A stretch of DNA of 17,795 nucleotides from Candidatus Dadabacteria bacterium. GTDB lineage: Bacteria; Desulfobacterota_D; UBA1144; Nemesobacterales; CSP1-2. The position numbers and the translations under genes are program-made. The notes under the pieces were generated by a model that saw only the letters and a program-made list of their open reading frames with translations, was not told where the DNA came from and searched no databases. Shown here piece by piece: positions 7,320-15,817 of this stretch (within the stretch, counting starts at the first letter, position 1; each line of letters starts with the position of its first letter). The stretch covers positions 1-17,795 of the forward strand of contig JAKEHC010000042.1 of NCBI GenBank assembly GCA_022615255.1, given 5' to 3'.

Positions 7320-8417
7320 ATGAAAATAGCAATATCGATTGTTATTGCTTTGCTTTTGTTTGGATGCCAAGATGAGGTAGAATCGGGTAAAGCATATGTA
7401 GAAAGACCTGCGGTTACAGATGTAACTGTGATCGAGGTTAATCCATCCCAGGTTGATAGCTATTATGAAACCTCAGGAACGGTGAAAGCAAAGACCATAA
7501 GCACTATCACAAGCAGGGTTATGGGGACTGTTACATCGATTAATTTTATAGAAGGAGATAGGGTGAGTAAAGATGATGTGCTTTTAACGATAGATGATAG
7601 GGACGTTGCACAAAGGGTAAAGGTAGCGGAAGAGGGTTACAACGAGGCTGTAAAGGCTCTTCAGACGGCTGAACAAAACAAGTCACTATTAGACATAACG
7701 CATAAGAGGTATAAAAACCTTTATGATGAAAAGGCGATATCCGAGCAAGAGATGGATGAGATAGAAACCAAGAAAAAGGTTGCAAGTATCGAATACGAGC
7801 GTGCTCAGGCGATGGTAAAAAGAGCAGAGGCATCCCTTTTAGAGACACGAATAAATCATGGATTTACGAAAATAACGGCACCAATCACTGGAATTGTAAC
7901 AGAGAAAAAAATTGATGTTGGCAGTATGGCTATGCCGGGAATGCCTCTTTTCAGGGTGGATGACGATTCGTCGTTCAGGGTAGAAGTGAATGTCGATGAA
8001 AGGCTTTTAGAAAGACTAAAAATCGGGATGCCTGTATTTGTATCTATGGATGCAACAGGCAGGCAGGTAATAGGACAGATAACTGAGATTGTGCCTGCGG
8101 TAGACCCTATGTCACGAACCTTCATCGTGAAGATTGATATAGAGGGGGAGTCTTTAAAAACAGGCCTTTATGTAAGAGTGTTAATAGCGGAGAGTAAGAA
8201 AGAAACGATTCTTGTTCCTATACTGGCAATTGTGGAAAAGGGACAGCTTACCGGGGTATACGCAGTCGATGATCAGGGAATAATAACTTACCGCCTCATA
8301 AAGACTGGTAAAAAGTACGATGAGAAAATAGAAGTGCTTTCTGGTATAAATGATGGAGACAGGATAATCGTTAACGGGATAGAAAGGGCAGTAGATGGAG
8401 GAATCATAAAGCAGTGA
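7320..8417 (+). CDS. RND efflux periplasmic adaptor lipoprotein (membrane fusion protein)
   Basis: This 365-residue adaptor bridges the RND pump and the TolC-like factor. The N-terminus is a lipoprotein signal with lipobox LLFGC, lipidated at C16. A first lipoyl half-motif (SRVMGTVTSINFIEGDRVSKDDVLLTI) is followed by an alpha-helical coiled-coil hairpin of about residues 90-180, then the second lipoyl half (ITAPITGIVTEKKIDVGSMAMPGMPLFRV). Beta-barrel and membrane-proximal domains follow, ending with DGDRIIVNGIERAVDGG, the typical end of RND adaptors. Length is normal. It starts 19 bases after the TolC-like gene's stop. I see no strong ribosome site, so expression may depend on coupling with the gene before it. 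The RND pump begins 11 bases after its stop. Confidence 0.93.
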   Translation: MKIAISIVIALLLFGCQDEVESGKAYVERPAVTDVTVIEVNPSQVDSYYETSGTVKAKTISTITSRVMGTVTSINFIEGDRVSKDDVLLTIDDRDVAQRVKVAEEGYNEAVKALQTAEQNKSLLDITHKRYKNLYDEKAISEQEMDEIETKKKVASIEYERAQAMVKRAEASLLETRINHGFTKITAPITGIVTEKKIDVGSMAMPGMPLFRVDDDSSFRVEVNVDERLLERLKIGMPVFVSMDATGRQVIGQITEIVPAVDPMSRTFIVKIDIEGESLKTGLYVRVLIAESKKETILVPILAIVEKGQLTGVYAVDDQGIITYRLIKTGKKYDEKIEVLSGINDGDRIIVNGIERAVDGGIIKQ

Positions 8418-8427
8418 TGGAATAGAA

Positions 8428-11400
8428 ATGGGATTTGCTGGCAAGATCGCCAATGTATTCATAAAATCAAAGCTCACCCCCCTTATAGCAATTGCCTCAT
8501 TTATCCTGGGATTATTTGCCGTAATAGTAACACCACGTGAGGAAGAGCCCCAGATTATAGTGCCAATGATAGACGTTTTTGTTTCGTATCCAGGGGCTTC
8601 TGCCAAAGAGGTAGAAGAACGTGTTACGAAGCCAATGGCAAAACTCCTTTGGGAGATAAAGGGCGTTGAATACGTATACACAATGTCGAAGCCGGGTATG
8701 AGCCTTGCCATTGTGAGATTTTATGTAGGCGAGGATATGGAGGATAGCATTGTTAAGCTGTATAACAAATTACTTTCTAACTACGATAAGATTCCTCCCG
8801 GTGTATCAGAGCCTCTTGTAAAACCAAAATCCATAGATGACGTGCCGATACTCACATTCACTCTCTGGAGCGATAAATATGGTGGTTATGAGCTCAGAAG
8901 AATAGCGTTTGAGGTTGCTGACGAACTCAAAAAGGACAAAGATATATCTGAATTTCATGTGATTGGGGGTCAGAGAAGACAGGTAAGAATAAGTCTAGAG
9001 CCATCGAGACTAAGGGCTTATAATATTTCTCCTCTCCAGGTAGCTCAGATAATTGAAAAAGCCAATTTTGCTTTGCCAAGTGGTGCATTTCCCTCAGACA
9101 ACAAGGAATACGTCGTAGAAACAGGTGGGTTCCTTAAGGATGCGGAGGAAGTGGGAAATATTGTTGTTAGCCTGTTTAACGAGAGGCCTGTTTATTTAAG
9201 AGAGGTTTCTCAAATAACTGACGGTCCCGAGGAGCCTACAAACTATGTATTTATGGGATATGGTCCATCCTCTAAAGAAATGAAAAGCGGCTTATACGAA
9301 GCTGTTACTATAACAATCGCAAAGAAAAAAGGGACAAACGCAACCCATATAGCAGAGAGGATGCTTGAGAAGATAGAGGCTCTTAAAGGGGGTATCATCC
9401 CATTTGGAGTAGAGATAACAACAACCAGAAACTATGGAGACACAGCAAGGGAAAAGTCGGATGAGCTCCTTAAGCATATGCTTATCGCAGCCCTTTCTGT
9501 AACTCTCCTTATAGCACTCGCACTCGGCTGGAGGGAATCTATAGTGGTTTTAGTGGCTGTGCCCGTAACCCTTGCCCTTACGATTTTTGTGAGCTACTTG
9601 TACGGCTATACGCTTAATAGAGTCACTCTTTTCGCCCTCATATTTTCTATAGGTATCCTCGTTGACGACGCCATTGTCGTGGTTGAAAACATACATCGCC
9701 ATTTCAAGATGGGTAGGGTTGATACAGAAACAGCTGTGCTTGCTGTGGATGAGGTTGGAAACCCGACGATACTTGCTACATTTACGGTTATAGCCGCTCT
9801 TCTTCCCATGGCCTTCGTCTCAGGTCTAATGGGACCGTATATGCGCCCTATTCCTATCGGGGCATCTGCAGCAATGCTAATATCGCTCTTTATCGCCTTT
9901 ATTATCAGCCCTTGGTTAAGCTACATTGTGCTTAAAGGAGTGAGGAGTGATAGGGAGAGCAAAAAAGATGAAAGCAGGATAATCGGCACCCTTAACAAGG
10001 TTTACGAAAAAAATCTCAGAGGACTTTTAGAAAACAGGAGAAAAAGGCTCAAAGCCTTCGGGCTAGTTGCATTTCTTCTCCTAGGCTCATTCCTGTTATT
10101 GCTGCTAAAGATGGTCACAGTGAAAATGCTTCCATTTGATAATAAAAGCGAGTTGCAGGTCGTTATAGACATGCCTGAGGGCACGACTCTTGAAGAGACC
10201 GGAGCCATATCAAGGGAGATAGGAGAATATCTTAAAGCTGTTCCGGAAGTTATAGATTATCAACTATATGTTGGTACTGCAGCCCCCTTTAATTTTAATG
10301 GCCTTGTAAGACACTATTTCTTGAGGAGAGGGGATAATGTTTCAGACATTCAGGTGAATTTTGTTCCCAAGGGGAAAAGAAAGGCTCAAAGCCATGACAT
10401 TGCAAAGAGAATAAGACCGGATATTAAAAAGATTGGTGACAAATACAACGCTAGGATAAAGGTAGCCGAAGTCCCTCCGGGTCCGCCTGTGCTAAGCACG
10501 CTCGTAGCAGAAATATACGGACCCGATTTTGAAAGACAGATCGAAGTAGCCGGAGAAGTTATGGAGGTGTTTAAAAAAACAGATGGTGTGGTAGACGTTG
10601 ACTGGTATGTAGAAGATGACCAAAGAAAGATAGTTCTTGATGTTGACAAAGAAAAGGCTGCATATCATGGAATAAGTACCGACTCTGTTTCAAAGACCCT
10701 TAGCATTCTGTTAAAAGGAGAGGCATTCGGGCTCACTCATTTTGAGAAGGATAAAGAGCCTGTGGAGCTGTATTTAAGGGCGCCTCTCTCAGAAAGAGCC
10801 GGTATAGACAATTTAAGGGAGGTAACGCTTATGTCATCCTCTGGTACTTTGATTCCTATTTCCGAACTAGTAGAGGTAGAGGAAGTTACGGAGGATAAGA
10901 CTATATATGGTAAAAATCTTAAGCGAGTGGTTTATGTCATAGGAGATGTTGCTGGAAAAGAAGAAAGTCCGGTATACGCCATACTCAAGATGAAAGAGAA
11001 GATACAAGAACTCAAATTACCGGAGGGGTATGAATTAAAGCAATATTTTAGAGACCAACCGCAACTGGAGGATAGGTACTCTATGAAATGGAACGGGGAG
11101 TGGCAGATTACATACGAGGTATTCAGGGATCTTGGAATTGCCTTTGCAGGCGTTTTGGTCTTGATATACGTCATGATAGTAGGGTGGTTCAAGTCGTTTA
11201 TAGTTCCTTTCGTTATAATGGCTCCTATCCCTCTGTCTCTAATAGGAATACTTCCCGGACACGCTTTAATGGGTGCATTTTTCACTGCAACATCCATGAT
11301 AGGTTTCATAGCAGGTGCGGGTATAGTGGTAAGGAACTCCATTATATTAGTAGACTTCATTGAGCTTAAGCTTTCAGAAGGAAGACCCTTGAAGGAGGCT

Positions 11401-11613
11401 GTTGTAGAGGCTGGTGTAATAAGGTTCAGGCCTATGCTTCTTACCGCTTCTGCAGTTGTAGTGGGGTCATCTGTAATACTTTTTGACCCGATATTTCAAG
11501 GTATGGCGATTTCCCTAATGGCAGGTGAGGTAGCTGCAACCCTACTTTCAAGGACAATGGTGCCGGTTTTATACTATATGTATAAGAAAAGGGTAATAAA
11601 GGAAGTTTTATAA
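8428..11613 (+). CDS. RND-family efflux pump (AcrB/HAE-type permease)
   Basis: This 1061-residue inner-membrane pump would extrude hydrophobic compounds or drugs using the proton gradient. The N-terminal helix is followed by TPREEEPQI, typical of one AcrB-like subgroup, and by the periplasmic porter domain (FVSYPGASAKEVEERVTKPM). The second and fourth membrane segments follow near residues 350-420. The proton-relay aspartates D413 and D414 are present in SIGILVDDAIVVVENIHRH. The second periplasmic domain runs to about residue 880 and the last helices end near 1055. In the tenth helix, where AcrB has Lys940, this protein has R969 (GIVVRNSIILVDF), a known subgroup variation. Heavy-metal CusA-type pumps use different relay residues, so a drug or lipid substrate is likelier than metal; the substrate is unknown. 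It is the last gene of the TolC-adaptor-pump operon. Confidence 0.94.
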   Translation: MGFAGKIANVFIKSKLTPLIAIASFILGLFAVIVTPREEEPQIIVPMIDVFVSYPGASAKEVEERVTKPMAKLLWEIKGVEYVYTMSKPGMSLAIVRFYVGEDMEDSIVKLYNKLLSNYDKIPPGVSEPLVKPKSIDDVPILTFTLWSDKYGGYELRRIAFEVADELKKDKDISEFHVIGGQRRQVRISLEPSRLRAYNISPLQVAQIIEKANFALPSGAFPSDNKEYVVETGGFLKDAEEVGNIVVSLFNERPVYLREVSQITDGPEEPTNYVFMGYGPSSKEMKSGLYEAVTITIAKKKGTNATHIAERMLEKIEALKGGIIPFGVEITTTRNYGDTAREKSDELLKHMLIAALSVTLLIALALGWRESIVVLVAVPVTLALTIFVSYLYGYTLNRVTLFALIFSIGILVDDAIVVVENIHRHFKMGRVDTETAVLAVDEVGNPTILATFTVIAALLPMAFVSGLMGPYMRPIPIGASAAMLISLFIAFIISPWLSYIVLKGVRSDRESKKDESRIIGTLNKVYEKNLRGLLENRRKRLKAFGLVAFLLLGSFLLLLLKMVTVKMLPFDNKSELQVVIDMPEGTTLEETGAISREIGEYLKAVPEVIDYQLYVGTAAPFNFNGLVRHYFLRRGDNVSDIQVNFVPKGKRKAQSHDIAKRIRPDIKKIGDKYNARIKVAEVPPGPPVLSTLVAEIYGPDFERQIEVAGEVMEVFKKTDGVVDVDWYVEDDQRKIVLDVDKEKAAYHGISTDSVSKTLSILLKGEAFGLTHFEKDKEPVELYLRAPLSERAGIDNLREVTLMSSSGTLIPISELVEVEEVTEDKTIYGKNLKRVVYVIGDVAGKEESPVYAILKMKEKIQELKLPEGYELKQYFRDQPQLEDRYSMKWNGEWQITYEVFRDLGIAFAGVLVLIYVMIVGWFKSFIVPFVIMAPIPLSLIGILPGHALMGAFFTATSMIGFIAGAGIVVRNSIILVDFIELKLSEGRPLKEAVVEAGVIRFRPMLLTASAVVVGSSVILFDPIFQGMAISLMAGEVAATLLSRTMVPVLYYMYKKRVIKEVL

Positions 11614-11636
11614 GTGCAATAGTGTTATTAATGTTC

Positions 11637-11664
11637 TTGTCATGATTCAATTCATTAGTATTAC
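11637..11664 (+). promoter_or_regulatory. Possible promoter for the ABC exporter operon
   Basis: TTGTCA at 11637-11642 matches the -35 consensus at five of six bases. TATTAC at 11659-11664 matches the -10 box at four of six, with 16 bases between them. It lies in the 164-base gap between the RND pump and the adaptor of the ABC exporter. It is a weak candidate by eye only. Confidence 0.25.
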
Positions 11665-11669
11665 TGAAT
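11650..11669. promoter_or_regulatory. Near-palindromic 20-base operator-like element
   Basis: This 20-base stretch begins ATTCA and ends TGAAT. Sixteen of twenty positions agree with its own reverse complement. It overlaps the candidate -10 box upstream of the ABC exporter operon, so it could be a repressor site (TetR-type regulators bind such dyads and control the E. coli ybhGFSR genes). No regulator gene is encoded in the window. AT-rich DNA makes chance dyads common. Confidence 0.3.
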
Positions 11670-11777
11670 ATATAAGTGGTTTCGAAATGACTAAACATCT
11701 AGAAATGACGAGGCAGATTTTTATTAAGATTGTTAAGATGAAGTGATTTTCTTTATGCCATTATACAGAGGGCAGTA

Positions 11778-12794
11778 ATGAAGAATAAGAAAAAATTGAT
11801 AGTCCTGATACCTGTAATCATAGTCGTAGTGATATTAACCTACAAATACCTCTTGAGTAAATCACAAAGTAATCAGAATATTATTCGTGTCTCTGGTAAC
11901 ATAGAGGTCACCGATGTTGAGGTAAGCTTCAAGATTAGTGGGCACGTGGATAAGCGGCTCGTGGATGAGGGCGAGCTATTACGAAAAGGTATCATTGTGG
12001 CTCGCCTGGACAGTTCTGACCTGACAAGGGAGGTTGCGATTCGCCGGGCGGAACTCCACGAGGCAGAGGCTAAACTGGCTGAACTTGAGGCAGGGTCACG
12101 CCCTCAAGAAATTGCTGAGGCTGAAGCCAAATTAACAGCTGCTAGGGCGGAAAAAATGCATCTAGAGAGCGACTTTCGTAGGGCGGAGCAGTTGTTCAAG
12201 AAAAAGATAATCTCCAAAGAGGAATTGGTTCACTCTGAAGGAGAATACGAGGTTGCGGCTGCTCGATTGCGGGAGGCCGAAGAGCAACTCAAGCTGATTA
12301 AAGAGGGACCGCGCAAAGAGGCTATCGAACAGGCCCGCGCTCGCGTCGAGCGAGCCAAAGCAGCCCTCGCCTTAGCTGAGACTAATATAGGCTACACGAC
12401 TCTGTTCTCGCCAACCTCTGGAATTGTTTTGTCGGAAAATGTCGAGAATGGAGAGTTTGTCTCTCCTGGGACGCCAATCATTACGATCGGCGACCTCGAA
12501 AATGTGTGGCTACGAGCATACATAAACGAGACCGACCTAGGCCGTGTGAAAGTCGGACAACGGGTGTGTGTAACTACTGATACTTATCCGGGGAAGGTGT
12601 ATGAAGGACGTATCTCTTTTATTGCCTCGGAGGCTGAGTTTACGCCTAAGAACGTGCAAACCGAAAAAGAACGTGTCAAACTCGTCTATCGTGTGAAAGT
12701 GGAAATCCCAAATCCCAACATGGAACTCAAACCCGGCATGCCTGCCGATGCTGACATACTAGTGGGTCAGGAAGAGGGGCTATGCACGTCATAA
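11778..12794 (+). CDS. HlyD/YbhG-like membrane-anchored adaptor of ABC exporter
   Basis: This 338-residue adaptor has a single N-terminal membrane anchor (about residues 6-27, KLIVLIPVIIVVVILTYKYLL) and no lipobox. A first lipoyl half lies at about 54-80 (SGHVDKRLVDEGELLRKGIIVARLDS), a coiled-coil hairpin rich in Ala, Glu and Arg at about 82-204, and the second lipoyl half at 211-237 (SPTSGIVLSENVENGEFVSP). A short beta-barrel domain ends the protein. The hairpin is long, which fits contact with an outer-membrane duct of TolC type. The layout (adaptor, two ATPases, two ABC-2 permeases) matches E. coli YbhGFSR, implicated in export of certain drugs; substrates here are unknown. The start has AGAGGG at 11767-11772. 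It overlaps the first ATPase gene by 13 bases. Codon use (CGT/CGC/CGA arginines) differs from the RND genes upstream. Confidence 0.9.
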   Translation: MKNKKKLIVLIPVIIVVVILTYKYLLSKSQSNQNIIRVSGNIEVTDVEVSFKISGHVDKRLVDEGELLRKGIIVARLDSSDLTREVAIRRAELHEAEAKLAELEAGSRPQEIAEAEAKLTAARAEKMHLESDFRRAEQLFKKKIISKEELVHSEGEYEVAAARLREAEEQLKLIKEGPRKEAIEQARARVERAKAALALAETNIGYTTLFSPTSGIVLSENVENGEFVSPGTPIITIGDLENVWLRAYINETDLGRVKVGQRVCVTTDTYPGKVYEGRISFIASEAEFTPKNVQTEKERVKLVYRVKVEIPNPNMELKPGMPADADILVGQEEGLCTS

Positions 12795-13705
12795 AGACTG
12801 AAAAACTTAGAAAGTCCTTCAACGGCCTTACTGCTGTTGACAGTCTCACGCTGACAGTAGACGAAGGCGAGATATTCGGTCTAGTTGGTCCAGACGGCGC
12901 TGGAAAGACGACGACAATGCGGTTACTTACATCGATCATGGAACCTACTTCAGGCGATGCGTGGGTGATGGGTAAGCATATCGTTCGAGAGGCAGAGGCC
13001 ATAAAGGAAGATATTGGCTACATGAGCCAGAGATTCGGCCTCTATACGGACCTCACAGTGATGGAGAACATAGATTTCTATGCGGACATCTACAATGTGC
13101 CACGAAAAGGCCGACAGGAAAAAATCGACCGACTCCTTGCCTTCAGTAATCTGACTCCCTTCAAGAAGCGTCTAGCAGGAAATTTATCTGGTGGAATGAA
13201 GCAAAAGCTGGGTCTTGTCTGTGCTCTCATTCACACACCCAAAGTGCTCTTTCTTGACGAGCCGACAAACGGCGTGGATCCTGTCTCGCGTCGTGACTTC
13301 TGGCGTATTCTGTATCAATTGCTCCGTGAGAAGGTCACGATTTTTATCTCAACCGCTTATCTCGATGAAGCCGAGCGCTGTAGCCGGGTAGGACTCATCC
13401 ACAAGGGCAACCTCTTTGCCCTCGGGACGCCAGACGAACTGAGAAAACTCATGCGCGGGATAGTCATCGAGATTCGTCCCTCAGAACCACGCAAGGCTGC
13501 AGTATTACTACGCGAACAGCTACCGCCAGACTCAGTAGGGCTTTTTGGTGAACGTATTCATATCGTGACTCAGAACTCTGACATGACTAAAGCAGAGGTA
13601 GAAAGAGTTCTCACCAAGGTTGGACTAACAATAAACAGCATCCGTACGATTGAGTCGTCGCTTGAGGACGTATTTGTCTCGGTACTGGCAAGAGATAGGG
13701 AGTAG
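12782..13705 (+). CDS. ABC exporter ATPase 1 (YbhF N-half-like)
   Basis: This 307-residue nucleotide-binding protein shows Walker A G36-P-D-G-A-G-K-T-T44, Q-loop YMSQRFGLY at 80-88, signature LSGGMKQ at 135-141, Walker B VLFLDE at 155-160 and D-loop GVDP at 164-167. The H-loop position carries Tyr (STAYLDEAERC, Y193) instead of the usual His. The same is typical of the first ATPase half of YbhF-like proteins. A C-terminal extension of about 80 residues, ending SLEDVFVSVLARDRE, follows the ATPase core. It probably pairs with the ATPase encoded directly downstream, giving one weak and one normal site; that pairing is inference. The ATG sits 13 bases inside the adaptor's end, with GGAAGAGGGG at 12770-12779 as the ribosome site, so the genes are translationally coupled. 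Confidence 0.92.
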   Translation: MHVIKTEKLRKSFNGLTAVDSLTLTVDEGEIFGLVGPDGAGKTTTMRLLTSIMEPTSGDAWVMGKHIVREAEAIKEDIGYMSQRFGLYTDLTVMENIDFYADIYNVPRKGRQEKIDRLLAFSNLTPFKKRLAGNLSGGMKQKLGLVCALIHTPKVLFLDEPTNGVDPVSRRDFWRILYQLLREKVTIFISTAYLDEAERCSRVGLIHKGNLFALGTPDELRKLMRGIVIEIRPSEPRKAAVLLREQLPPDSVGLFGERIHIVTQNSDMTKAEVERVLTKVGLTINSIRTIESSLEDVFVSVLARDRE

Positions 13706-13710
13706 CAGCC

Positions 13711-14685
13711 TTGAACGCAGGTGAAAACGGAAAGGCTGTAATCATAAAGGATCTGGAGAGGCGGTTTGGCAGCTTTATCGCCGTGAATCGTATCAGTTTG
13801 GAAGTTGCCAAGGGCGAGATATTCGGCTTTATCGGTCCTAACGGCGCTGGCAAGTCAACAACGATCCGTATTCTGTGTGGTATTCTCACGCCGACAGGCG
13901 GTATGGGGACTGTTGCGGGTTTCGATATATCCACCGAGGCAGAGAAAATCAAAACCCGCATCGGGTATATGAGTCAGAAGTTTTCGCTTTACGAGGACTT
14001 GACAGTTGAGGAGAACATAGATTTCTACAGTGGTATTTACCGTGTCACTCCGGAGAGGAAAAAGGAACGGAAGGAATGGGTGATCGAGATGGCAGGTCTT
14101 AAGGAGCACCGGCACTCCAAAACGGCCGTTCTTTCAGGCGGTTGGAAGCAGCGGCTGGCACTCGGATGTGCGATTCTCCATGAGCCTCCGATCATTTTTC
14201 TCGACGAGCCGACCTCTGGCGTAGACCCTATCAGTCGCCGTCAGTTCTGGGATCTGATCTACGAACTCTCCAGCAAGGGTGTCACAGTCTTCGTCACTAC
14301 TCACTATATGGAGGAGGCTGAATATTGTGATCGAATAGGTCTTATCTATCGAGGTGAACTGATAGCCAGTGGAACACCAGGGGTGCTCAAAACAGAACTT
14401 ATGCCTGAGGATATTCTGGAGGTCACGTGTGAACGGCCACAGGATGCGATGGGTGAGATTGAGAAAATCCCCAGTATCAAAGGAGTTGCTTTGTTTGGCA
14501 AAGGGCTACACGTTGTTACTGAAGATGCTGAAGCTGCCGCAGATGCAATCCAAAATATCCTTGCTGAGCGAGATTATCAGTTTATTAATGTCGAGAAAAT
14601 CGTCCCTTCGCTTGAGGACGTATTTGTTTCACTCATCGAGGCCCGTGACCGTGCCAAACAGCGTAAACAAGAGGTAGGACGATGA
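13711..14685 (+). CDS. ABC exporter ATPase 2 (YbhF C-half-like), TTG start
   Basis: This 324-residue ATPase has all canonical motifs: Walker A G42-P-N-G-A-G-K-S-T50, Q-loop YMSQKFSLY at 86-94, signature LSGGWKQ at 141-147, Walker B IIFLDE at 161-166, D-loop GVDP at 170-173 and H-loop H198 (VTTHYMEEAEYC). A C-terminal extension with the block SLEDVFVSLIEARDR mirrors that of ATPase 1. In E. coli the two ATPase halves are fused as YbhF; here they are separate genes with a 5-base gap. The start is TTG at 13711: GGGAG at 13698-13702, lying across the end of the ATPase 1 gene, is well spaced for it and no ATG or GTG occurs in the early frame. The final ATGA overlaps the start of the first permease by four bases. 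Confidence 0.92.
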   Translation: MNAGENGKAVIIKDLERRFGSFIAVNRISLEVAKGEIFGFIGPNGAGKSTTIRILCGILTPTGGMGTVAGFDISTEAEKIKTRIGYMSQKFSLYEDLTVEENIDFYSGIYRVTPERKKERKEWVIEMAGLKEHRHSKTAVLSGGWKQRLALGCAILHEPPIIFLDEPTSGVDPISRRQFWDLIYELSSKGVTVFVTTHYMEEAEYCDRIGLIYRGELIASGTPGVLKTELMPEDILEVTCERPQDAMGEIEKIPSIKGVALFGKGLHVVTEDAEAAADAIQNILAERDYQFINVEKIVPSLEDVFVSLIEARDRAKQRKQEVGR

Positions 14686-15815
14686 AGTCATACAGAGTCT
14701 GGACTATAGCCCGCAAAGAGTTCATTCATATCATTCGTGATCCGCGGAGCCTAGGTATGGCCATTGCCATTCCTATGTTACTATTGGTTCTTTTCGGTTA
14801 TGCTTTGACACTCGATGTAGATAACGTGCCGATGATGGTCTGGGACCAGAGCAAGTCCCAGACGAGCCGTGAGTTCATCAGTCGTTTCAATGGTTCTCCC
14901 TACTTCTCGCTTCAGGGATACGTACGCAATTACAAGGAACTAGAGCGAGCAATCGACTCCGGTCAAGCCCTTATAACACTCATTATTCCAATGGACTTTG
15001 CGCGACTCATCGAGTCTGGACGTCAAGCTCCAGTACAGTTAATTGTGGATGGGAGTGATTCCAACACCGCGACCTTCGCTATAGGATATGCCGACATAGT
15101 AGCTCAGACCTATTCCCAGGATGTTGCTATTAGTGAAATTCAGCAGGTCCGCGGCCGCACGCTTCACCCGCCGCTTGACTCTCGGCCTCGGGTTTGGTTC
15201 AACGCTGATATGGAGTCGAAGAACTACATCGTCCCAGGTTTAATCGCCGTGATTATGATGGTAATCGCAGCGCTTCTAACCTCGCTGACGGTAGCTCGCG
15301 AGTGGGAACGCGGCACAATGGAGCAGCTCATCTCTACGCCGATCAAGGGCCGAGAGTTAATCCTTGGCAAACTCTTGCCCTACTTTGCCATCGGCATGTT
15401 CGACGTACTGCTGGCTGTCCTCATGGGTGAGTTTCTGTTCCAGGTACCATTGCGGGGTAACGTAGCCTTAATCTTTGGGACGGCTGCGGTCTTTCTAGCA
15501 GGGGCTTTGTCGCTGGGCATAGTGATCAGTATTGTAACCAAGAGTCAACTGTTAGCCAGCCAGTTGGCGATGGTTTTGACATTTCTGCCATCGTTTCTGC
15601 TATCTGGATTTATGTACGCCATTAGCAATATGCCCAAACCAATCCAACTGATCACGTATCTTATCCCGGCGAAGTATTTTGTAACCATACTCAAAGGAAT
15701 CTACCTAAAAGGGGTTGGATTGGAAATTCTAGCTGTCGAGGCGGGGCTCTTGACTGTTTTTGGTATTGTCATGGTAGTCTTGGCCAACATGAAATTTAAG
15801 AAAAAGCTGGCGTAG
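14682..15815 (+). CDS. ABC-2 family permease 1 of exporter (YbhS/YbhR-like)
   Basis: This 377-residue membrane subunit belongs to the ABC-2 transporter family. An N-terminal helical stretch (RKEFIHIIRDPRSLG) leads into the first membrane segment at about residues 23-43 (IAIPMLLLVLFGYAL). A large periplasmic domain of about residues 44-180 contains the repeated family elements FINGxxx-like strands, VDGSDSNTATFAIGYA and RVWFNADMESKNYIVPGLIA. Five further membrane segments end near residue 372. The cytoplasmic coupling motif EWERGTMEQLISTPI is visible. It overlaps ATPase 2 by four bases (ATGA) and ends two bases before permease 2. It is a paralogue of permease 2, and the pair presumably forms the transmembrane core of a heterodimeric exporter. 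Confidence 0.92.
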   Translation: MKSYRVWTIARKEFIHIIRDPRSLGMAIAIPMLLLVLFGYALTLDVDNVPMMVWDQSKSQTSREFISRFNGSPYFSLQGYVRNYKELERAIDSGQALITLIIPMDFARLIESGRQAPVQLIVDGSDSNTATFAIGYADIVAQTYSQDVAISEIQQVRGRTLHPPLDSRPRVWFNADMESKNYIVPGLIAVIMMVIAALLTSLTVAREWERGTMEQLISTPIKGRELILGKLLPYFAIGMFDVLLAVLMGEFLFQVPLRGNVALIFGTAAVFLAGALSLGIVISIVTKSQLLASQLAMVLTFLPSFLLSGFMYAISNMPKPIQLITYLIPAKYFVTILKGIYLKGVGLEILAVEAGLLTVFGIVMVVLANMKFKKKLA

Positions 15816-15817
15816 CC

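Noticed and set aside
8181..8711. Minus-strand frame of 176 codons
   Set aside because: It lies opposite the RND adaptor and pump, whose protein sequences are clearly conserved families; its own translation is low-complexity and has no ribosome site.
10932..11360. Minus-strand frame of 142 codons
   Set aside because: It is a shadow of the RND pump's last membrane domain; translation resembles no protein.
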